Below, piece after piece: positions 1 through 8,536 of a stretch of 64,000 nucleotides of DNA. The stretch is from DATFQI01 sp963816955. Lineage in GTDB: Bacteria; Actinomycetota; Thermoleophilia; Solirubrobacterales; Solirubrobacteraceae. Position 1 is the first letter of the stretch. Each line of letters begins with the position of its first letter. The DNA is taken from the NCBI GenBank assembly GCA_963816955.1, contig CAWFME010000003.1, positions 186,001 through 250,000 of the forward strand. The letters run 5' to 3'. The notes below the pieces were generated by a model. That model did no database searches. It saw only the letters and a list, made by a program, of their open reading frames with translations, and was not told the origin of the DNA. The position numbers were made by a program, and so were the translations under genes.

Positions 1-408
1 AACCGCGACGCCGGCCGCGGGAGCGAGCTCGTCGAGCTGCTCGACGAGCGCACGCCCGCCGACGCCGAGTTCGTGCCGTGGCGGGGCACCTACCGCGTGC
101 CTGAGGGCGTCGACATCGTCGTCAACGCCACTTCGGTCGGCCTGTTCCCCGACGTCGGCGCGCGGCTCGATGTGGACCCGGACAGCCTGCGCGCCGGGAT
201 TGTGGTCGCCGACGTGATCCCGAACCCGCCGCGGACGGCGCTGCTCGCGGACGCGGAAACGCGCGGGTGCACCGTGCTGGACGGCCTCGGCATGCTCGTC
301 AACCAGGGCGTGATCTCCATCCGTCACTGGACCGGGGTCGACGCCGATCCCGCGGTGATGCGCCGGACGGTCGAGGAGCTGTTCGGGCTCCTCGACCCTC
401 CGGGGTGA
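1..408 (+). CDS. Shikimate/quinate dehydrogenase-like protein, C-terminal part
   Basis: The reading frame is open from base 1, so the N-terminal catalytic domain lies outside the window. The visible 135 residues match the C-terminal NAD(P)-binding half of the AroE family. They include the VVNATSVGL segment and DVIPNPPRTALL (the usual D-x-x-Y/P-x-P-x-x-T-x-LL), then a GLGMLVNQG stretch equivalent to the G-x-x-ML-x-x-Q motif. The family reduces 3-dehydroshikimate or oxidises quinate or shikimate. It ends 2 bp before the convergent ABC transporter operon, so it may belong to the same carbohydrate or cyclitol island rather than to aromatic biosynthesis. Substrate cannot be told from this fragment. 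Confidence 0.8.
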   Translation, partial: NRDAGRGSELVELLDERTPADAEFVPWRGTYRVPEGVDIVVNATSVGLFPDVGARLDVDPDSLRAGIVVADVIPNPPRTALLADAETRGCTVLDGLGMLVNQGVISIRHWTGVDADPAVMRRTVEELFGLLDPPG

Positions 409-410
409 CG

Positions 411-1274
411 TCACGCCGTGGGGGCGCCGCCCTGCTGCGTCTGCTGCCCGCCATCGTCGACCTTCGGCACCTCGTCGGGCGCGTCCTTGTGCTCGATGTC
501 GTGCACCACGGCGCCCGTCATGATGCCCACGACCTCGTGCATCGAGTGCTGTTTCGGATCCACCACCGCCACGCGCTTGCCGAGCCGGTGGATGTGGATC
601 CGGTCGGCGATCTCGAACACGTGCGGCATGTTGTGGCTGATCAGGATCACGGGCAGGCCCTTGTCGCGCACGCGCTTGATCAGCTCGAGCACCTGGCCGG
701 ACTCCTTGACGCCGAGCGCGGCCGTCGGCTCGTCCATGATCACGAGCTTGCGCGCCCACGCCGCCGCCCGCGCGACGGCGACGCCCTGGCGCTGGCCGCC
801 CGAGAGCGTCTCCACCGCCTGGCTCATCGACCGGATACCGATCTGCAGAGCCTTCATCTGCTTGACGGCCTCCTCCCTCTGGCCCTTGTGGTCGACCATG
901 CGGAGGATGCTTCCGAGCGGACCGGCCCGCCGTTTCTCGCGGCCGAGGAACAGGTTCGTCGCGATGTCCAGCGCGGGGGCCACCGCGAGGTCCTGATAGA
1001 CGGTCTCGATCCCGGCCGAGCGGGCGTCGTTCGGCGTCTTGAACTTCACCACCTCCCCGTCGAGGCGGATCTCGCCCTCGTCGGGGATCACGGCGCCCGA
1101 GAGCGCCTTGATCATGCTCGACTTCCCCGCTCCGTTATCCCCGATCACGGCGAGGATCTCGCCGGGGTAGAGGTCGAAGTCGGCGCCGTCCATCGCCGTG
1201 ACGTTGCCGTAGGCCTTCTTGAGGCCCGTGGCGGCGAGGATCGGCGTCCCGCTGCGGTCGATCTCAGGGCTCAT
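411..1274 (-). CDS. Sugar ABC transporter ATP-binding protein (FrcA-type)
   Basis: About 287 residues with one ABC ATPase domain. Walker A is GDNGAGKSS, the signature is LSGGQRQGVAVARA, Walker B is LVIMDEPTAAL and the switch His is in LISHN. Unlike the two-domain RbsA/MglA proteins it has a single cassette, as in FrcA-type fructose/ribose-class importers, so it would act as a homodimer. The last 25 residues are an acidic/Gln tail outside the domain. The start is the ATG that overlaps the permease stop by 4 bp (ATGA), giving translational coupling. Third gene of the minus-strand uptake operon (binding protein, permease, ATPase). Substrate is probably inositol or a related polyol, from the neighbouring catabolic genes. 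Confidence 0.9.
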   Translation of the reverse strand: MSPEIDRSGTPILAATGLKKAYGNVTAMDGADFDLYPGEILAVIGDNGAGKSSMIKALSGAVIPDEGEIRLDGEVVKFKTPNDARSAGIETVYQDLAVAPALDIATNLFLGREKRRAGPLGSILRMVDHKGQREEAVKQMKALQIGIRSMSQAVETLSGGQRQGVAVARAAAWARKLVIMDEPTAALGVKESGQVLELIKRVRDKGLPVILISHNMPHVFEIADRIHIHRLGKRVAVVDPKQHSMHEVVGIMTGAVVHDIEHKDAPDEVPKVDDGGQQTQQGGAPTA

Positions 1275-2302
1275 GCGCGCCCCCTCGCGATCTGGTCGAC
1301 GGACACGGCCACGATGACCAGGATGCCCGTGATGAGGATCTGGTAGGTCGACGCCACGCCCATGAGGACGAGGCCGTTGCGGACGACGCCGATGATGAGC
1401 GCGCCGATCAGCGTGCCGATGATCGTGCCGCGGCCGCCGAACAGGCTGGTCCCGCCCAGAACGACGGCGGTGATGGCGTCGAGGTTGTCGGTGATGCCCG
1501 CGTTCGGGTCGCCGACGCTCGTGCGCGACACGAGCAGCACGGCCGCGATGCCGTAGACCGCGCCCGCGACCACGTAGACCATCAGCAGCTGCTTGCGGAC
1601 CGGGACGCCCATCAGGCGCGTCGCTTCCGGGTTGTCGCCCAGCGCGTACACGCGCCGGCCCCAGGTCGTCTGCGTGAGCACGAACCATGCCACCGCGAAC
1701 AGGCCGAGCGCGACCAGCGTTCCGTAGGTGATGGCGGTGGAGCCGATCTTGAACGACTCGCCGAGCTTGGTCATCGCGCTCGGCAGGTTCGAGATCGTCT
1801 CGTCCTTGGAGTAGATGTGCGTCAGCGCGGAGCAGATGCTGAACGTGCCCAGCGTGACGATGAAGGGCGGCAGGCTCAGGCTCACCACCAGCCCGCCGTT
1901 GACGACGCCGACGAGCATGCAGGTGGCGACCCCGAGCAGGATCGCGATCAGCGGCGGCACGCCGGAGTCGACGGCCAGCTTGGTCATCACGATCGAGCCG
2001 AGCGCCATCGCGGTTCCGCAGGAGAGGTCGATACCGGCGGTCAGGATGATCAGCGTCTGGCCGATGGCCAGCGTGCCGACGACCATCACCTGCTGGAGGA
2101 TCAGCGAGAAGTTGGTCGGGTCGAGGAATTGCTCGGACTGCGTCGAGAAGAAGATGCAGGCGAGCACGAGGGCGAACAGCGGGCCGAGCTGCGCGACCCG
2201 GTCGCCGGACACCTTCGGGATCGAGCGCGACTTGGGCGCTCCGGGCGGGGCGCCCTCGGCGGAAGGTCCGCTGCCGGCGGCCTGTGTCTGTGGCTGACTC
2301 AC
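1271..2302 (-). CDS. Sugar ABC transporter permease (RbsC/FrcC-like)
   Basis: A 343-residue, strongly hydrophobic protein with about ten membrane segments after a roughly 40-residue polar, Pro/Ser-rich N-terminus. It carries the BPD_transp_2 hallmarks: GIDLSCGTAMALGS in the first third, and AVVLGGTSLFGGRGTIIGTLIGA near the C-terminus (the ATPase-coupling region). It starts at GTG behind a GAGAGGAC ribosome site. It would form the membrane channel for the CUT2-type importer with the flanking ATPase (4-bp overlap) and binding protein. A strong hairpin separates it from the upstream binding-protein gene. Confidence 0.9.
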   Translation of the reverse strand: MSQPQTQAAGSGPSAEGAPPGAPKSRSIPKVSGDRVAQLGPLFALVLACIFFSTQSEQFLDPTNFSLILQQVMVVGTLAIGQTLIILTAGIDLSCGTAMALGSIVMTKLAVDSGVPPLIAILLGVATCMLVGVVNGGLVVSLSLPPFIVTLGTFSICSALTHIYSKDETISNLPSAMTKLGESFKIGSTAITYGTLVALGLFAVAWFVLTQTTWGRRVYALGDNPEATRLMGVPVRKQLLMVYVVAGAVYGIAAVLLVSRTSVGDPNAGITDNLDAITAVVLGGTSLFGGRGTIIGTLIGALIIGVVRNGLVLMGVASTYQILITGILVIVAVSVDQIARGRA

Positions 2303-2333
2303 GTGAGGTCCTCTCTGTCAGGGCTCTGCGATG

Positions 2334-2364
2334 GCGGCCGGCCCGGAGTGCCCGGGCCGGCCGC
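2334..2364 (-). terminator. Intercistronic hairpin between binding protein and permease genes
   Basis: Perfect 13-bp inverted repeat: GCGGCCGGCCCGG at 2334-2346 and its complement at 2352-2364, with a 5-nt loop and no T-tract. It lies 8 nt after the binding-protein stop codon. In such operons a hairpin here usually stabilises or partly terminates the message, so that binding protein is made in excess over the membrane parts. That role is inferred. Confidence 0.65.
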
Positions 2365-2372
2365 GGGTCGCA

Positions 2373-3416
2373 CTAGCCCCAGCAGTTCTCCTCGCCGTAC
2401 GCCGCGTCCTTGGACTCGACGCCGTCGACGGGCTCGGCCGCAATCAACTCGACGCCCGTGTCGGTGTAGCCCGTGGGCTTCTCGCCGCCGCGCGCCGCCG
2501 CGGCGATCTTCTCGACGCCGATCGACGCCATCTTCAACGGGTACTGCTGTGACGTCGCGTCGATCACGCCGGTCTTGATCCCGCGCTTGATCGCGTCGCA
2601 GCCGCCGTCGACGGACACGAGCACGAAGTCCTTCGGGTCCTTGCCGGCCGCCTTGAGCGCGTTCGCGCCGCCGAAGCCCGAGGGCTCGTTGATCGAGTAG
2701 ATGACGTTGATGTCCGGGTCCTTCTGGAGCAACGTCTCCATGGCCGCCTGGCCCTTCGCGGTGTCGCCGAGGGTCGGGGCGGCGCCGATGATCGCCGGGT
2801 CGCCCTCCTCGATGCCGAAGCCCTTGAGGAAGCCGTCGTGGCGCAACTGGCCCACGGAGATGCCGGGGGCGAGGTCGAGCATCGCGATCTTCGGCTCGAT
2901 GCCCATCTCCTCGACCTTGGCCTTCGCGTACTGGCCGATCAGCTCGCCCGCCTTCAGGTTGTCCGTGGCGAACAGCGCGTCGACCGCGTCCTCGGGCTCC
3001 GTCGGCGTGTCGAGTGCGATGACCGTCACGCCCGCGTCGCGCGCCTTCTTGATGGCGGGGACGACGGCCTTCGAGTCGGCCGGCACGAGCAGGATGCCCT
3101 TGGCGCCCTGGGTGGTCATGTTCTCGAGCGCCGTCACCTGGCTGGCGTTGTCCGTGTCGGACTTGCCGGAGGCTGTCAGGAGCTTGACGTTGTGCTCCTT
3201 GGCCGCGGCCTGCGCGCCCTCCTTCATCTTCACGAAGAACGGATTGGACTCCGTCTTGGTGATCAGGCCCACCGTGACCTGCTCCTCGCCTCCGCCACCG
3301 CCGCCTGAGCCGCTCGAGCTCTCGTCGTCGCCGCATGCCGCGACACCGGCGGTGAGCGCGGCTGCCGCGCCGATCGCGACCAGTGCGCGCGTGACCCGCA
3401 TCCTTCTTGCCCTCAT
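2373..3416 (-). CDS. Sugar ABC transporter substrate-binding lipoprotein
   Basis: 347 residues. A basic N-terminus and hydrophobic stretch end in a lipobox (GVAAC), followed by a Ser/Gly linker (SSSGSGGGGGG), so it should be a lipid-anchored extracellular protein. The mature part is a Peripla_BP_4 (ribose/inositol-type) fold: it begins QVTVGLITKTESNPFFVKM and contains ILLVPADSKAVVPAI and VIALDTPT. The start at 3416 is chosen because GGAGGAGAGG sits just upstream; an earlier in-frame start would run through the promoter. First gene of the uptake operon. Its promoter is flanked by two LacI-type operators, so it is probably repressed by the divergent LacI protein. Confidence 0.92.
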   Translation of the reverse strand: MRARRMRVTRALVAIGAAAALTAGVAACGDDESSSGSGGGGGGEEQVTVGLITKTESNPFFVKMKEGAQAAAKEHNVKLLTASGKSDTDNASQVTALENMTTQGAKGILLVPADSKAVVPAIKKARDAGVTVIALDTPTEPEDAVDALFATDNLKAGELIGQYAKAKVEEMGIEPKIAMLDLAPGISVGQLRHDGFLKGFGIEEGDPAIIGAAPTLGDTAKGQAAMETLLQKDPDINVIYSINEPSGFGGANALKAAGKDPKDFVLVSVDGGCDAIKRGIKTGVIDATSQQYPLKMASIGVEKIAAAARGGEKPTGYTDTGVELIAAEPVDGVESKDAAYGEENCWG

Positions 3417-3470
3417 CGTCCCTCTCCTCCTCATGGGGTTGATCCCTCGCCCGCGGCTCCCTCGACACCG

Positions 3471-3486
3471 CAGACAACGTTTCCAA
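3471..3486 (-). promoter_or_regulatory. LacI-type operator, proximal (partial palindrome)
   Basis: On the minus strand this reads TTGGAAACGTTGTCTG, with the central CG typical of LacI-family operators and one good half-site (TTGGAAAC). It lies just downstream of the -10 box of the binding-protein promoter, where a bound repressor would block transcription. Its centre is 55 bp from the second operator. Confidence 0.5.
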
Positions 3487-3492
3487 TTCGCG

Positions 3493-3521
3493 ACGCTACC
3501 GGTTAGAAACATCTGCGTCAA
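3493..3521 (-). promoter_or_regulatory. Promoter of the ABC transporter operon
   Basis: Minus strand: TTGACG (3521-3516), a 17-bp spacer, then TAGCGT (3498-3493). This is a good sigma-70-type -35/-10 pair about 75 bp before the binding-protein ATG. It lies between two LacI-like operators. Confidence 0.65.
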
Positions 3522-3525
3522 GCAC

Positions 3526-3554
3526 TTGAGATCGTTTTCAAGATGGCATAGCAT
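3526..3554 (+). promoter_or_regulatory. lacI promoter with overlapping LacI operator; likely leaderless
   Basis: Plus strand: TTGAGA (3526-3531), a 17-bp spacer, then TAGCAT (3549-3554). The lacI ATG follows only 7 nt later, so the transcript is probably leaderless. The 16-bp partial palindrome TTGAGATCGTTTTCAA (3526-3541, central CG, 6 of 8 symmetric pairs) covers the -35 box. This arrangement predicts autorepression as well as control of the divergent transporter promoter. Confidence 0.6.
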
Positions 3555-3561
3555 CTCGTCC

Positions 3562-4605
3562 ATGAGCCTGGGTCCGGCCGAGCGGCAGCGCGTGCGGCGT
3601 CCCACCATGCGAGAGGTCGCGGCGGTCGCCGGCGTGAGCCTGAGCACCGTGTCGCGGGTGGTCAACGGCGGCGCGGGGGTGAAGCCGGGGCTCGTGGAGC
3701 GGGTGCAGGATGCCGTCGCGCTGCTCGGCTACCGGCACAACCTCACGGCGAGCTCGCTTCGCCGCGCCGACCGGCTGTCGGCGACGATCGGCTTGATCTT
3801 CGAGGACGTCTCCAACCCGTTCTTCGGCAGCGTGCACCGCGGCGTGGAGGACGTCGCGCGCGAGCGCGGCGTGCTCACGCTGGTGGGCAGCTCCGACGAG
3901 GAGCCTGACCGGGAGCGCGAGCTCGCCGACGCGTTCATGGCACGTGGCGTCGACGGCCTGATCGTCGCCAGCGCCGTGCGCGACCACGCGTACCTGCTGC
4001 GCGAACGGACCGCGGGGCTGGCACTGGCGTTCGTGGACCGCCCACCGCGCTTCTTCGACGCCGACGCCGTCGTGACCGACAACATCGGCGGAGCGCGGAC
4101 GGCAGTCGAGCACCTCATCGCCGCCGGGCACCGCCGGATCGGGTTCCTCGGCGACCGGCCGGACGTCTCCACCGCCGCAGGGCGGCTTCGCGGCTATCGC
4201 GAGGCCCTCGCGAGCCACGACATCGCAGAAGATGTGGACCTGGTCCGGCATCCGCGGTTCCGTGGGGTCGACGCGTATGAGACCACAGCCGAGCTGTTGG
4301 GGTGCGAGAATCCACCCACCGCGCTCTTCACGGGTCAGAATCTGATCTCGATGGCAGCGGTGCGGGCGATCCACGCTCACGGCCTGCAGCACGAGATCGC
4401 GCTCGTGGGCTTCGACGACATCCCGATGGCCGACGTCGTCCATCCCGGCGTCACGGTGGTCGCCCAGGACCCGCTCGCGCTCGGGCGGGCGGCCGCGGAG
4501 CTGCTGTTCGCCCGGCTCGACGGCTACGACGGTCCGAGCCGGGAGATCGTCTTGTCCACGCGGCTCGTCGAGCGCGGCTCGGGTGAGCTCCCCGGCCCGG
4601 GGTGA
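3562..4605 (+). CDS. LacI-family transcriptional regulator
   Basis: 347 residues. The N-terminal HTH is canonical (TMREVAAVAGVSLSTVSRVVNG, about residues 15-36) and is followed by the hinge region. A Peripla_BP_3-like effector domain begins near ATIGLIFEDVSNPFF and continues through GFDDIPMADVVHPGVTVVAQDP. The ATG at 3562 is chosen because a promoter lies 7 nt upstream and it gives the normal family length; the ATG at 3607 would delete part of the HTH. It is divergent from the transporter and heads the catabolic operon, so it is very likely the local repressor responding to inositol or a catabolite. Autoregulation is predicted from the operator over its -35. Confidence 0.93.
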   Translation: MSLGPAERQRVRRPTMREVAAVAGVSLSTVSRVVNGGAGVKPGLVERVQDAVALLGYRHNLTASSLRRADRLSATIGLIFEDVSNPFFGSVHRGVEDVARERGVLTLVGSSDEEPDRERELADAFMARGVDGLIVASAVRDHAYLLRERTAGLALAFVDRPPRFFDADAVVTDNIGGARTAVEHLIAAGHRRIGFLGDRPDVSTAAGRLRGYREALASHDIAEDVDLVRHPRFRGVDAYETTAELLGCENPPTALFTGQNLISMAAVRAIHAHGLQHEIALVGFDDIPMADVVHPGVTVVAQDPLALGRAAAELLFARLDGYDGPSREIVLSTRLVERGSGELPGPG

Positions 4606-4647
4606 GTGGGCTGCGATGGTGTGCGACGTGCGAGTCGAGGAGGAGGA

Positions 4648-5805
4648 GTGGACCGGCAGGTCGGGGTAGGCGTGATCGGGCTGGGCTGGATGGGACGCGT
4701 CCATGCGGCCGCGTTCCGCCGCGTGCGCGACCACTTTCCTGCGCTCGCCGTCACACCACGGCTCGTCACCGCGTCCGACGTGTCCGCGGACCGGCGAGCG
4801 CACGCCGAGCACGTCGGGTTCGAGCGCACCGCCGCGGACTGGCGCGCGGTGCTCGACGACCCCGAGGTCGATGCCGTCTCGATCACGACCCCGAACGCCA
4901 TGCACCGCGAGATCGCGCTCGCCGCGATCGAGGCGGGCAAGCACATCTGGGTGGAGAAGCCGGTCGGGCGCGGCCTCGCGGACGCACTCGCCGTCGCCGA
5001 CGCCGCCCGCGACGCGGGCACGATCAACGCGGTCGGCTTCTGCTACCGCTTCGCGCCGGCCGTCCAGCACGCCCGCGCGCTGATCGAGGCCGGCGCGATC
5101 GGCGACGTCAACCACTATCGCGGGGTGTTCCTCGCGGACTATGCGAACCGTCCCGACGCCGCTGCGTCGTGGCGCTTCGACCGCGCGGTCGCCGGCTCGG
5201 GCGCGCTCGGTGACCTGATGGCCCATGTCGTCGACATGACCCACTTCCTCGTCGGCCCGATCGAACGGCTGAGCGCCCGCACGGCGACGATGATCCCGGA
5301 CCGCCCGCGGCTGCCCGTCGGTCACGGCACGCACTTCAGCCGCGTCGCGAGCGATGACCTCGTGCCCGTCACGAACGAGGACTGGGCGGGCGCACTGATC
5401 GAGCTCGAGGACGGCACGATCGGCACGCTGGAGGCGAGTCGCGTGATCGTCGGCCCGCACGTGCGGATGCGCTTCGAGGTGCACGGCACCGCCGGCGCGC
5501 TGGCCTGGGAGCTCGAGCGGATGAACGAGCTGCAGCGCTTCGAGCTGTCCGAGAACGGCCGTGACGAGGGCTACATGACCGTCCACGCCGGGGCGCAGCA
5601 CCCGGGGTTCGCCGCGTTCCAGCCGGGCGCCGGCGTGCCGATGGGCTACGACGACCTGCGCGTGCTCGAGGCGGCGGCGTTCCTCGGGGCGATCCGGGAC
5701 GGCGAGCAGCGCGGGCCTGGCCTGGAGGAGATGCGCGCGGCCGCGCGCGTGCTCGACGCGATCGAGCGTTCCGCCGCGAGCGGCGGGTGGGAGCCCGCGC
5801 GATGA
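4648..5805 (+). CDS. Gfo/Idh/MocA-family NAD(P)-dependent oxidoreductase
   Basis: 385 residues from a GTG preceded by GAGGAGGAGGA; an in-frame GTG at 4606 lacks such a site. The N-terminal Rossmann motif is GVIGLGWMGRVH. The Lys of the family EKP motif is in HIWVEKPVGRG, and the C-terminal alpha/beta domain follows. Family members oxidise sugar or cyclitol hydroxyls, for example inositol 2-dehydrogenase or scyllo-inositol dehydrogenase. With a second family member at 11282, this one may handle an inositol stereoisomer or an upstream oxidation. Its stop overlaps the next start by 4 bp (ATGA). Exact substrate is unknown. Confidence 0.85.
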   Translation: MDRQVGVGVIGLGWMGRVHAAAFRRVRDHFPALAVTPRLVTASDVSADRRAHAEHVGFERTAADWRAVLDDPEVDAVSITTPNAMHREIALAAIEAGKHIWVEKPVGRGLADALAVADAARDAGTINAVGFCYRFAPAVQHARALIEAGAIGDVNHYRGVFLADYANRPDAAASWRFDRAVAGSGALGDLMAHVVDMTHFLVGPIERLSARTATMIPDRPRLPVGHGTHFSRVASDDLVPVTNEDWAGALIELEDGTIGTLEASRVIVGPHVRMRFEVHGTAGALAWELERMNELQRFELSENGRDEGYMTVHAGAQHPGFAAFQPGAGVPMGYDDLRVLEAAAFLGAIRDGEQRGPGLEEMRAAARVLDAIERSAASGGWEPAR

Positions 5806-6710
5806 GCGTGCGCGTGGCCAACGCGCCGCTGAGCTACGGCGCCTTCGAGATGACCGTCGGCACCGGCTTCGCGGTGCCCGACCCCGAGCAGGTGCTGACG
5901 GCGATCGGCGAGGCGGGCTACGCGGGCACGGACCTCGGTCCCCCGGGCTTCCTCGGCGAGGGCGAGACGCTCGCTCGCCGCCTGGAGGCCAACGCCCTCG
6001 AAGTCGTGGGCGGCTTCGTGCCCATCCGCTTCTCCGAGCGGGAGCACTGGGAGGAGGGCCTCGCCGGGCTGCGTCGCACGCTGGACCTGTTCACGGCGGC
6101 CGGCGCGGCCGGCGCCCGTCCCGTGCTGTGCGACGCGGGCGGGCCGGAGCGCATCGCCAACCCGGGCCGCGGCGGCGAGGACGCCACGCTGCGCCTCGAC
6201 GGCGCGCGCTGGCGCACCCTGGTCGAAGGGGTGGAGCGCGCTGCCGAGGCCGCGCGCGAGCGCGGCTTCGTCCCGGTCTTCCACCACCACACCTCCACCT
6301 ATGTCGAGGGCGTCGTCGAGATCGAGCGCCTGCTCGAGGACTCCGACGTCGCGCTGCTGCTCGACAGCGGCCACATCGCGGTCGCCGGCGGCGACGCGGT
6401 CGAGGCGCTCGCCGACTGGGGCGAGCGGATCGGCGCCGTGCACATCAAAGACGTTCGGCTCGACGTGCTCGAGCGCGTCAAGAGCGAGCGCGCGGACACG
6501 CTGACGGCCTGGCGCCGCGGCCTCTTCTGCGGCCTGGGTCAGGGGGATGCCGAGGTCGAGCGCTTCTGCGCGGCGCTCGCGGATCGCGGCTACGACGGCT
6601 GGGTCGTGGTCGAGCAGGACCGCGTGCTCGAGGACGGCGGCGGGTTCGCCGCCGCGTCGGCCGAGCAGACCCGTAACCGCGACTGGCTGCGCGAGCATGC
6701 AGGGTGGTGA
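5802..6710 (+). CDS. iolE: TIM-barrel isomerase/dehydratase, IolE-like (inosose dehydratase)
   Basis: 302 residues of the xylose-isomerase-like AP_endonuc_2 fold. Candidate metal ligands include the E in LEVVGGF, the HHH of FHHHTSTYVE, the DSGH of LLLDSGHIAV, the H in AVHIKD and the E in VVVEQD. The C-terminal GLGQGDAEVERFCAALADRG resembles the IolE family segment. IolE dehydrates 2-keto-myo-inositol to a diketo product. The assignment rests on fold plus position between the dehydrogenase and iolC; an inosose isomerase (IolI/IolH type) is the main alternative. Confidence 0.75.
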   Translation: MSVRVANAPLSYGAFEMTVGTGFAVPDPEQVLTAIGEAGYAGTDLGPPGFLGEGETLARRLEANALEVVGGFVPIRFSEREHWEEGLAGLRRTLDLFTAAGAAGARPVLCDAGGPERIANPGRGGEDATLRLDGARWRTLVEGVERAAEAARERGFVPVFHHHTSTYVEGVVEIERLLEDSDVALLLDSGHIAVAGGDAVEALADWGERIGAVHIKDVRLDVLERVKSERADTLTAWRRGLFCGLGQGDAEVERFCAALADRGYDGWVVVEQDRVLEDGGGFAAASAEQTRNRDWLREHAGW

Positions 6711-6711
6711 G

Positions 6712-7653
6712 ATGACCTTCGACGTCATCGCGATCGGCCGGATCGGCGTGGACGTCTACCCGCTGCAGACCGGCGTCTCGCTGCGCGAGGTCGAGTCCTT
6801 CGGCAAGTTTCTCGGCGGCAGCCCGACCAACGTCGCCGTCGCCGCCGCCCGGTACGGCCGCTCGGCGGCGGTGATCACGCGCACGGGGGAGGACTCGTTC
6901 GGCGAGTACCTGCACGACGCGCTGCGCGGCTTCGGCGTCGACGACCGCTACGTGACGGCGGTGCCCGGGCTGCCTACGCCGGTGACGTTCTGCGAGATCT
7001 TCCCGCCGGACGACTTCCCGCTGTACTTCTATCGCGAGCCCAAGGCGCCCGATCTCGTGATCCACCCGCATGAGCTCGACCTCGACGCGATCCGCGCAGC
7101 GAAGCTGTTCTGGGTCACCGGAACCGGGCTTTCTCAGGAGCCGAGCCGCAGCGCGACGCTCGCAGCGCTCGAGGCGCGCGCGGGAGCCGGCCCTACGGTG
7201 TTCGACCTCGACTTCCGGCCGATGTTCTGGGCCTCGCGCGAGGAAGCCAGGGAGCAGTACGCCCGCGCGCTGCCCTTCGCGACCGTCGCGGTCGGCAACC
7301 TCGACGAGTGGGACACCGCCGTCGGCATGCGGCAGCCGCGCGCCGCCGCCGCGACCGAGGGCCTGGAGATGGCGATCGTCAAGCAGGGCCCGGCCGGCGT
7401 GCTCGCCCGCCGCGGAGAGGAGTGGGTCGAGGACCCGCCCGTCCCTGTCGACGTGGTCAACGGGCTCGGCGCCGGGGACGCCTTCGGCGGCGCGCTGTGC
7501 CACGGACTGTTGGCCGGCTGGGAGCTCGCGCGCCTCATGCGCTTCTGCAACGCCGCCGGAGCGCTCGTCGCCTCGCGGTTGGCGTGCGCCGACGCGATGC
7601 CCGACGAGTCCGAGGTGCTGACCCTGATCGAGGAGACTGCCCATGTCCGATGA
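6712..7653 (+). CDS. iolC: 5-dehydro-2-deoxygluconokinase (PfkB family)
   Basis: 313 residues, single PfkB domain. The N-terminal signature is GSPTNVAVAAARYG and the C-terminal ATP/anion-hole motif is NGLGAGDAFGGAL with the catalytic Asp. IolC phosphorylates 2-deoxy-5-keto-gluconate, the fifth step of inositol breakdown. The FCEIFPPDDFPLYFYREP segment is typical of IolC among PfkB kinases. It starts 2 nt after the iolE stop; an in-frame ATG at 6697 is possible. Its 3' end overlaps the aldolase gene by 11 bp, which puts kinase and aldolase next to each other as consecutive steps. Confidence 0.88.
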   Translation: MTFDVIAIGRIGVDVYPLQTGVSLREVESFGKFLGGSPTNVAVAAARYGRSAAVITRTGEDSFGEYLHDALRGFGVDDRYVTAVPGLPTPVTFCEIFPPDDFPLYFYREPKAPDLVIHPHELDLDAIRAAKLFWVTGTGLSQEPSRSATLAALEARAGAGPTVFDLDFRPMFWASREEAREQYARALPFATVAVGNLDEWDTAVGMRQPRAAAATEGLEMAIVKQGPAGVLARRGEEWVEDPPVPVDVVNGLGAGDAFGGALCHGLLAGWELARLMRFCNAAGALVASRLACADAMPDESEVLTLIEETAHVR

Positions 7654-8536
7654 GATCGTGCGCGAGCTCGCGCTGACCCGCGCGCGCGACCCGGGGCGGA
7701 TCGCCGAGGCGGCGGCCGCGCGCCGGCGCCACGACGTAGCGCTCGGCGTGGGCCGGACGCTCATCGTGGCCGCCGACCACTCGGCCCGCGGGATGGTCGG
7801 CGCGGGCGGGCATCCGGGTGCGATGGCCGACCGTGGCGACCTGCTCGAGCGGCTGTGCCTCGCGCTGTCGCGGCCGGGCGTGACGGGGGTGCTCGGCTCG
7901 CCGGACATCCTCGAGGACCTGCTGCTGCTCGGCGCGCTCGACGGCATGGCCGTGTTCGGCTCGATGAACCGCGGCGGGATCAAAGGCGCGCGCTGGGAGA
8001 TCGACGACCGCTTCACCGCCTACGACGCGGCCACGCTCGAGGCGATGGGCTTCGAGGGGGGCAAGATGCTCGTCCGCTTCGACCTCGACGACCCGGCGAC
8101 GGCGGCCACCGGCGAGGCGTGCGCGCGCGCGATCGGCGAGCTGGCGCGGCGCGGGCTGGTCGCGATGGTCGAGCCGTTCATGGCGCGAACCGTCGACGGG
8201 CGGGTCACCCACGAGCTGACGGCCGACGCCGCGGTGAAGGCGTCGATGATCGCCGCCGGGCTCGGGCCGACCTCGGCGTACACCTGGCTCAAGGTCCCGG
8301 TGGTCGACGACATGGAGCGCGTGGCGGCGGCGACAGCCCAACCGACACTGCTGCTCGGCGGCGAGGTCGCCGACGACCAGGATGCGACGTTCGAGCGCTG
8401 GCGGTCCGCGCTCGCGCTGCCGAACGTCTTCGGCCTCGTGGTCGGGCGCTCGCTGCTGTACCCGTCCGGCGACGACGTCGCGGCGGCCGTCGACGCGGCG
8501 GCCGGCCTGTTCCCCGACCCCGCGCCCGCGTCATGA
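7643..8536 (+). CDS. (Beta/alpha)8 aldolase, Cgl0159/deoxyribose-phosphate-aldolase-like
   Basis: 297 residues. Conserved blocks include LIVAADHSARGMVG near residue 33, KGARWEIDDRFTAYD, RFDLDDP, MVEPFMAR, and TWLKVPVV with the probable Schiff-base Lys. These match the aldolase-like proteins found next to iolC in actinobacterial inositol clusters. By position it should cleave 2-deoxy-5-keto-gluconate 6-phosphate to dihydroxyacetone phosphate and malonate semialdehyde, the IolJ step; this function is inferred from context. It overlaps iolC by 11 bp and the next gene by 4 bp. Confidence 0.75.
   Translation: MSDEIVRELALTRARDPGRIAEAAAARRRHDVALGVGRTLIVAADHSARGMVGAGGHPGAMADRGDLLERLCLALSRPGVTGVLGSPDILEDLLLLGALDGMAVFGSMNRGGIKGARWEIDDRFTAYDAATLEAMGFEGGKMLVRFDLDDPATAATGEACARAIGELARRGLVAMVEPFMARTVDGRVTHELTADAAVKASMIAAGLGPTSAYTWLKVPVVDDMERVAAATAQPTLLLGGEVADDQDATFERWRSALALPNVFGLVVGRSLLYPSGDDVAAAVDAAAGLFPDPAPAS

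Noticed and set aside
3538..5601. Minus-strand open frame of 687 codons
   Set aside because: It is the reverse of lacI and the Gfo/Idh gene, both of which have clear domains. Its composition is His/Arg/Val-rich as expected for an antisense frame.
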